This document shows positions 7,808-11,157 of a stretch of 11,157 bases of DNA, one piece after another. The translations under genes were made by a program, and so were the position numbers. The stretch is taken from assembly GCA_023431045.1 (NCBI GenBank), contig JAEYXZ010000063.1, positions 1 to 11,157 of the forward strand, read 5' to 3'. The stretch is from Bacillota bacterium (GTDB taxonomy: Bacteria; Bacillota_I; Bacilli_A; Acholeplasmatales; Acholeplasmataceae). Position 1 is the first letter of the stretch, and every line of letters begins with the position of its first letter. The notes under the pieces are model-generated. The model saw only the letters and a program-made list of their open reading frames with translations. It was not told the DNA's origin and made no database searches.

Positions 7808-8286
7808 AACGTGAAAACTACTTATCATGGGATAGTTATTTTATGGGAGTTGCTAAACTATCTTCACTCCGCTCTAAAGACCCTGCAACGCAAGTTGGAG
7901 CATGCATTGTTAATGAAGATAAACGCATCATCGGGATTGGTTATAATGGACTTCCATTTGGACTATCTGATGATGAATTCTCATGGGCAAAAGAAGGCGA
8001 TTTCGTTAATACGAAATACCCATATGTCGTTCATGCAGAAGCCAACGCCATCCTAAATGCAACCACATCGCTTAAAAATGCAACCATTTATGTGACGTTA
8101 TTTCCATGCAATGAATGTATGAAATTAATCGTTCAATCAGGCATTAAAGAAATCGTATATGTTTCAAATAAAGATGATGGAAAAGAATTTAACCAAGCAT
8201 CTAAAAAGATGATGAATTCGGCTCAACTTAAAGCACGACAAATTCAAATGGAGACAATTATACTTAATGATGAATCCTCAATATAA
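7804..8286 (+). CDS. comEB: Deoxycytidylate (dCMP) deaminase, ComEB type
   Basis: This zinc enzyme converts dCMP to dUMP, the precursor for thymidylate synthesis. The 160-residue sequence shows RSKDPATQVGACIV (23-36) and GYNGLPFGLSDDEF (46-59), typical of dCMP rather than tRNA or cytidine deaminases. The active site is His77-Ala-Glu79 and Pro101-Cys102-x-x-Cys105, with Glu79 as proton shuttle and His/Cys/Cys binding zinc. The name comEB comes from its place beside comEA in Bacillus; here no competence genes adjoin it, so a role in competence is not implied. A GAGGA stretch lies about ten bases upstream. Its first four bases overlap the msrA stop and its last 20 overlap the following protease gene. 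Confidence 0.95.
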   Translation: MKRENYLSWDSYFMGVAKLSSLRSKDPATQVGACIVNEDKRIIGIGYNGLPFGLSDDEFSWAKEGDFVNTKYPYVVHAEANAILNATTSLKNATIYVTLFPCNECMKLIVQSGIKEIVYVSNKDDGKEFNQASKKMMNSAQLKARQIQMETIILNDESSI

Positions 8287-9244
8287 ACAATGGTTCCATA
8301 CGTTTATATTTGCATATATTTATTTGATGATGGCACTTTGTATACCATCTAATTTTGCTGTTACAGCACCTTATAAAACACGTTCGTCAGCGACATTAAT
8401 CACCATTGATGGCGTGATACCAAATACAAATCTACATATCGTCTCAGTCATATCAATGAAAGGCATAACACCATTTCAACGGATGATCTATGAATTATCT
8501 GATGAACTTGATGTGAGAGAATTAACAGTCATCGACCAACAAATTTCATCATTAGAAGAATTAACTCGTGGTCAAGTTCAGAAGCAAAGTGCTTACGAAC
8601 TATCGATCATTCATGGTTATCAATTGGCTGCAGTAACAAATCCTTCAATTGAAGTCGATTATGAATTTGTAGGGATGGTTGTTGATTACCGCTATAAGAA
8701 GTTTAGTCAGTTCCAAATTGGTGATGTCATCACTAAAATCAATGGTCAATCATATACCAATTATGAAGACATGCGTCAAACCTTTGCAACAGATTATGAA
8801 GTTGATTTAACCATCAAAAGACAAAATACTGAGATTGAAGTCGAATTAAAACGACTTCCAACCGATATTTATTTTAGTTTCTACCCTAAATACAACATTT
8901 TAAGTGCAACGCCAAGTTATGAAACACCAGGACTTGAATTAGTTTCTGGTGGTCCCTCGAGTGGAATGATTCAAACACTTGCAATCTATTTATCATTGGT
9001 CAATGATATGATTGTTGATGACATTGTCGTTGGAACTGGAACAATTACTAATTTAGGAACAGTTGGAGAAATTGGTGGACTGAAACAAAAGGTTTACACT
9101 GCGATCCATGAAGGTATTAAGTACTTTATTTGTCCAGCATCTCAATATGACGAAGTCGCTCATCTTGATGGTCAAGGGATAGAAATCTATGGTGTTTCGA
9201 CGATTGAAGAAGCAGTGGAGGTACTCCATGAAATTTTTGTTTAA
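8267..9244 (+). CDS. PDZ- and Lon-domain membrane-anchored serine protease (YlbL/SepM family)
   Basis: The protein is a 325-residue secreted or membrane-anchored protease without an ATPase domain. A hydrophobic N-terminal segment (about 10-33) is a signal anchor, placing the rest outside the cell. A PDZ domain spans about 130-198, with QIGDVITKINGQSYTNYEDM as its ligand-loop half. The Lon (S16) proteolytic domain occupies the C-terminal third. GGPSSG (228-233) carries the nucleophile Ser231, matching Lon's DGPSAG, and EIGGLKQK (268-275) carries the catalytic Lys273, so the Ser-Lys dyad is intact. Relatives include Bacillus YlbL and Streptococcus SepM, which trims the competence peptide; the target here is unknown. 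ATG at 8267 and 8270 are both possible; GGAG at 8250-8253 is rather far, and translation may depend on coupling to the overlapping deaminase gene. Confidence 0.92.
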   Translation: MMNPQYKQWFHTFIFAYIYLMMALCIPSNFAVTAPYKTRSSATLITIDGVIPNTNLHIVSVISMKGITPFQRMIYELSDELDVRELTVIDQQISSLEELTRGQVQKQSAYELSIIHGYQLAAVTNPSIEVDYEFVGMVVDYRYKKFSQFQIGDVITKINGQSYTNYEDMRQTFATDYEVDLTIKRQNTEIEVELKRLPTDIYFSFYPKYNILSATPSYETPGLELVSGGPSSGMIQTLAIYLSLVNDMIVDDIVVGTGTITNLGTVGEIGGLKQKVYTAIHEGIKYFICPASQYDEVAHLDGQGIEIYGVSTIEEAVEVLHEIFV

Positions 9245-9611
9245 CTTTTGGAATCGTTACATCACCATCCGTCGCCGAATGGATCAAGTCACAACTTGGA
9301 AGTCACTCATTTTAGGAGCTTTACTTGCACTTTTAATAACCTCAGTATGGGCGGCACCACTGATTATTATGATCGCATCATTGATGGTATTTGTTCATTT
9401 ACAAATATTAGCAACAGTACTTATCTTTATAGTTGTTATCGGTGCAGTTTATGGATTTAGTTTCGCACATTTTTGGGTTCTAAAGAAATTAGAACCAAGA
9501 ATTCAAAATATGAATACACATATTGTTGCTTTAACCGAATCGACTTTAGTAGCGCTCGTTTTACTTATTGTTGGACTCATATTTACGATACAGCTTTTTG
9601 GAAGGATATAA
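9228..9611 (+). CDS. Small integral membrane protein of unknown function
   Basis: I do not recognise this 127-residue protein. It has a basic, aromatic N-terminus (RYITIRRRMDQ, 10-20), then two closely spaced hydrophobic segments near 25-58, another near 60-81, a polar charged stretch HFWVLKKLEPRIQNMN (81-96) and a final helix near 104-124, giving three or four membrane passes. It has no cysteine and no obvious catalytic motif. I chose the ATG at 9228 because GGAGG (9217-9221) sits six bases upstream; an earlier in-frame ATG at 9189 lacks a site and runs inside the protease gene. It overlaps the protease gene by 17 bases, and its TAA shares a base with the lspA start. Placement between a surface protease and lspA suggests an envelope role, which is inference. 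Confidence 0.8.
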   Translation: MKFLFNFWNRYITIRRRMDQVTTWKSLILGALLALLITSVWAAPLIIMIASLMVFVHLQILATVLIFIVVIGAVYGFSFAHFWVLKKLEPRIQNMNTHIVALTESTLVALVLLIVGLIFTIQLFGRI

Positions 9612-10120
9612 TGATGATTATTTCATATTTATTAATACTACTTGTCATAATTATAGACGTTGTCACGAAACAAACTTTTAGTTCTATTTATGCAGTAGGA
9701 GAAGTTGAAGTGATTTTTGATAATATTCTTGTTTTTGGATATGTCCAAAATCGCGGTGCATCCTTTGGTATGCTTGAAGGTGCACAATTCATTTTCTTCA
9801 TCGTGACCATTTTTGCACTTAGTCTGTTTGGATATTTATTTACTAAGAGTAATATTAAAACGAAGAAAGTATATACAATCTCATTAATATTACTTATTAG
9901 TGGAACACTAGGAAATGCCATTGATCGTCTTTTCTATGGTTATGTCATTGACTTTATTAGAGTTCCGTTCTTACCATTTGTGGGTAATACATTTTTCAAT
10001 GTTGCTGATACTGCATTAAACGTCGGTATTGGTTTAATGGTTGTAGATGTTATCTTTTTTGAAGGGAAGCGAGAAAAAAATGTCGATAAATCCAAAGAAT
10101 CCGATCATACTAACGAGTCC
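9611..10120 (+). CDS. lspA: Lipoprotein signal peptidase (signal peptidase II)
   Basis: LspA cuts the signal peptide from prolipoproteins after the lipobox cysteine has been lipidated; it is an aspartic protease in the membrane. The 170-residue protein has four hydrophobic segments (about 3-16, 58-78, 86-101, 132-150). The conserved motifs are DVVTK (16-20), NRGASFG (47-53), GNAIDR (101-106) with Asp105, and FNVADT (129-134) with Asp133, the two catalytic aspartates. The C-terminal tail after 150 is hydrophilic and charged. The ATG at 9611 follows GAAGGA (9601-9606); a second ATG directly after it is also possible. The coding end given excludes the TGA stop at 10121-10123. The last 44 bases including the stop also encode the start of the rluD gene, and the lspA-rluD pair is conserved in Bacillota. 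Confidence 0.96.
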
Positions 10121-10985
10121 TGATCCGATTAGATTAGATCATTTTTTAGTAATAAAACTGGAGTATACTCGTAGTTTGATTACAAAAATGATTAAAGATG
10201 GAGAGATTCTAGTCAATCAAAATAAAGTTAAACCAGGCTATATGCTAAAACCTACTGATCAAATTGAAGTTTTTGAGCAAGAAATCAAAAAGTTAGGACT
10301 AGAACCAGTTGATTTATCACTTGATATTGTTTATGAAGACGAACATTTATTAATTGTTAATAAACCTAAGGGATTAGTTGTTCACCCTGCATCAAGCTAT
10401 AAAGAACCAACGCTTGTTCATGGGTTGCTCTATCAAATGAATTCATTAAGCAATATTAATGGCGTTAATAGACCAGGAATTATCCATCGAATTGATAAGG
10501 ACACCAGTGGTCTTTTAATGGTTGCAAAAACCAATCAAGCCCATCAAATTCTATCCAAAGATTTAGCACAGCATCTCATTAAACGTAGTTATTACGCGTT
10601 TGTTCATGGACAAATACTAGAAAAACGAGGACGAATTGATGCACCGATTGGTCGCGATCCTAAATCACGCGTTAAGATGGGCGTTGAAGCAAGTGGAAGA
10701 CATGCCATCACACATTTTGAAGTGATTGAATCCTTTAAGAAATATACTTTAATTAAATGTGATCTTGAAACAGGTAGAACTCATCAAATTCGTGTTCATA
10801 TGGCATATATCAACCACCCTGTTGTTGGTGACATCACCTATGGTGTTAAACCACCACATACGAATAATGGACAACTGCTTCATGCTTATAAACTTGCATT
10901 TACACATCCGATAACAAAAAAAGCAATGGAATTTGAGATCCCATTGCCAGAATATTTTAATCAATTTAAGATGTCACTAAGCTAG
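10080..10985 (+). CDS. Pseudouridine synthase, RluA/RluD family with S4 domain
   Basis: The enzyme isomerises specific uridines to pseudouridine in RNA; RluD itself modifies helix 69 of 23S rRNA. The 301-residue protein starts with an S4 RNA-binding domain (about 17-64, RLDHFLVIKLEYTRSLITKMI) followed by the catalytic domain. The start of the catalytic fold is YEDEHLLIVNKPKGLVVHP (85-103); the active site is HRIDKDTSGLL (136-146) with Asp139 as nucleophile. GRTHQIRVH and HPVVGD follow, all typical of RluD-type enzymes. The paralogues RluA, RluC and YlyB/RluD-like cannot be separated surely, so no symbol is given. The ATG at 10080 has GAAGGG 13 bases upstream and GAG nearer; another in-frame ATG at 10047 is less likely. 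It overlaps lspA by 44 bases and, at its 3' end, a minus-strand gene by nine. Confidence 0.94.
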   Translation: MSINPKNPIILTSPDPIRLDHFLVIKLEYTRSLITKMIKDGEILVNQNKVKPGYMLKPTDQIEVFEQEIKKLGLEPVDLSLDIVYEDEHLLIVNKPKGLVVHPASSYKEPTLVHGLLYQMNSLSNINGVNRPGIIHRIDKDTSGLLMVAKTNQAHQILSKDLAQHLIKRSYYAFVHGQILEKRGRIDAPIGRDPKSRVKMGVEASGRHAITHFEVIESFKKYTLIKCDLETGRTHQIRVHMAYINHPVVGDITYGVKPPHTNNGQLLHAYKLAFTHPITKKAMEFEIPLPEYFNQFKMSLS

Positions 10986-11156
10986 ATTTTGTTTAGTCAC
11001 ATTTTTGAAATTGGTTTTAGCGACTTTGATTAACATATCAAAACCGTGTTGATCATAGATTTGTTTAACTTGTTCATCAACTTCTTTAGCTGCTCCAAGT
11101 TTTAATGACATGTTAAGCATTTTTGAAAATTCATGCATTTTAACCAAGAATGCATA
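10977..11156 (-). CDS. C-terminal part of an unrecognised protein, 5' end beyond window
   Basis: On the minus strand an open frame enters from the right edge and runs 59 codons to a TAG (complement of CTA at 10977-10979). The visible residues (YAFLVKMHEFSKMLNMSLKLG..., ending KNVTKQNLA) are hydrophilic, rich in Lys, Val and Asn, and look largely helical, with an EVDEQVKQIYDQHGFDMLIKVAK stretch. There is no membrane segment. Codon use is like that of the neighbours, and no plus-strand gene covers this region, which supports it being coding. I do not recognise a family. It converges on the RluD-type gene and overlaps its last nine bases, leaving no space for a separate terminator. Confidence 0.65.
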   Translation of the reverse strand, partial: YAFLVKMHEFSKMLNMSLKLGAAKEVDEQVKQIYDQHGFDMLIKVAKTNFKNVTKQNLA

Positions 11157-11157
11157 T

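Noticed and set aside
9473..9610. N-terminal extension of LspA from the ATG at 9473
   Set aside because: The 46 added residues are Cys/Tyr-rich, unlike LspA, and are the out-of-frame reading of the preceding membrane protein gene; GAAGGA precedes the ATG at 9611.
11013..11046. Inverted repeat GGTTTT...AAAACC as a terminator for the RluD-type gene
   Set aside because: Only six pairs with a 22-base loop, no U-run in either direction, and it lies inside the minus-strand coding frame.
1..11157. Mobile element, prophage, CRISPR or defence system
   Set aside because: No transposase, integrase, direct-repeat array or terminal inverted repeats were seen; all but two of the genes fall in known families, mostly housekeeping, with uniform codon use.

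Overview
The window looks like an ordinary, tightly packed chromosomal stretch from a low-GC Gram-positive bacterium (Bacillota, possibly its wall-less Acholeplasma-like relatives). It is AT-rich, with many AGA/TTA codons and strong AGGAG-type ribosome binding sites. It holds a T-box riboswitch, a bifunctional RFKD-type Rel, ComEB and a YlbL/SepM-type Lon protease. TGA is used as a true stop by rel, the GNAT gene, msrA and lspA, and Trp is written TGG. The code is therefore standard, which argues against Mycoplasma and Spiroplasma. I cannot fix the genus from sequence alone. The order rel-dtd-...-T-box-...-hisS-aspS recalls the Bacillus subtilis relA-dtd-...-hisS-aspS neighbourhood.

Left block (2-3553, + strand): the 3' nine-tenths of rel (ppGpp synthetase/hydrolase), dtd (D-aminoacyl-tRNA deacylase) and an AI-2E-family membrane protein. 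They are joined by short overlaps (4 and 11 bases) and are probably cotranscribed. The one real intergenic region (3554-3803) holds a probable promoter and a complete T-box leader. Its best specifier (GAC) and its antiterminator bulge (UGGC) both point to tRNA-Asp.

Right block (3804-10985, + strand): nine genes with every junction overlapping or one base apart. They are a GNAT acetyltransferase, hisS, aspS, msrA, a dCMP deaminase, a YlbL/SepM-type PDZ-Lon protease, a 127-residue membrane protein of unknown function, lspA and an RluD-type pseudouridine synthase. No internal terminator is visible, so the tRNA-Asp T-box may govern synthetases, nucleotide metabolism, oxidative repair, lipoprotein maturation and rRNA modification together. 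At the right edge the 3' end of an unrecognised minus-strand gene converges on and overlaps rluD by 9 bases.

I found no mobile element, CRISPR array, tRNA or rRNA gene, and no clear undescribed system. The points most worth a second look are the T-box operon led by a GNAT gene, the altered C-terminal motif of Dtd, and the unknown membrane protein between the Lon-like protease and lspA.
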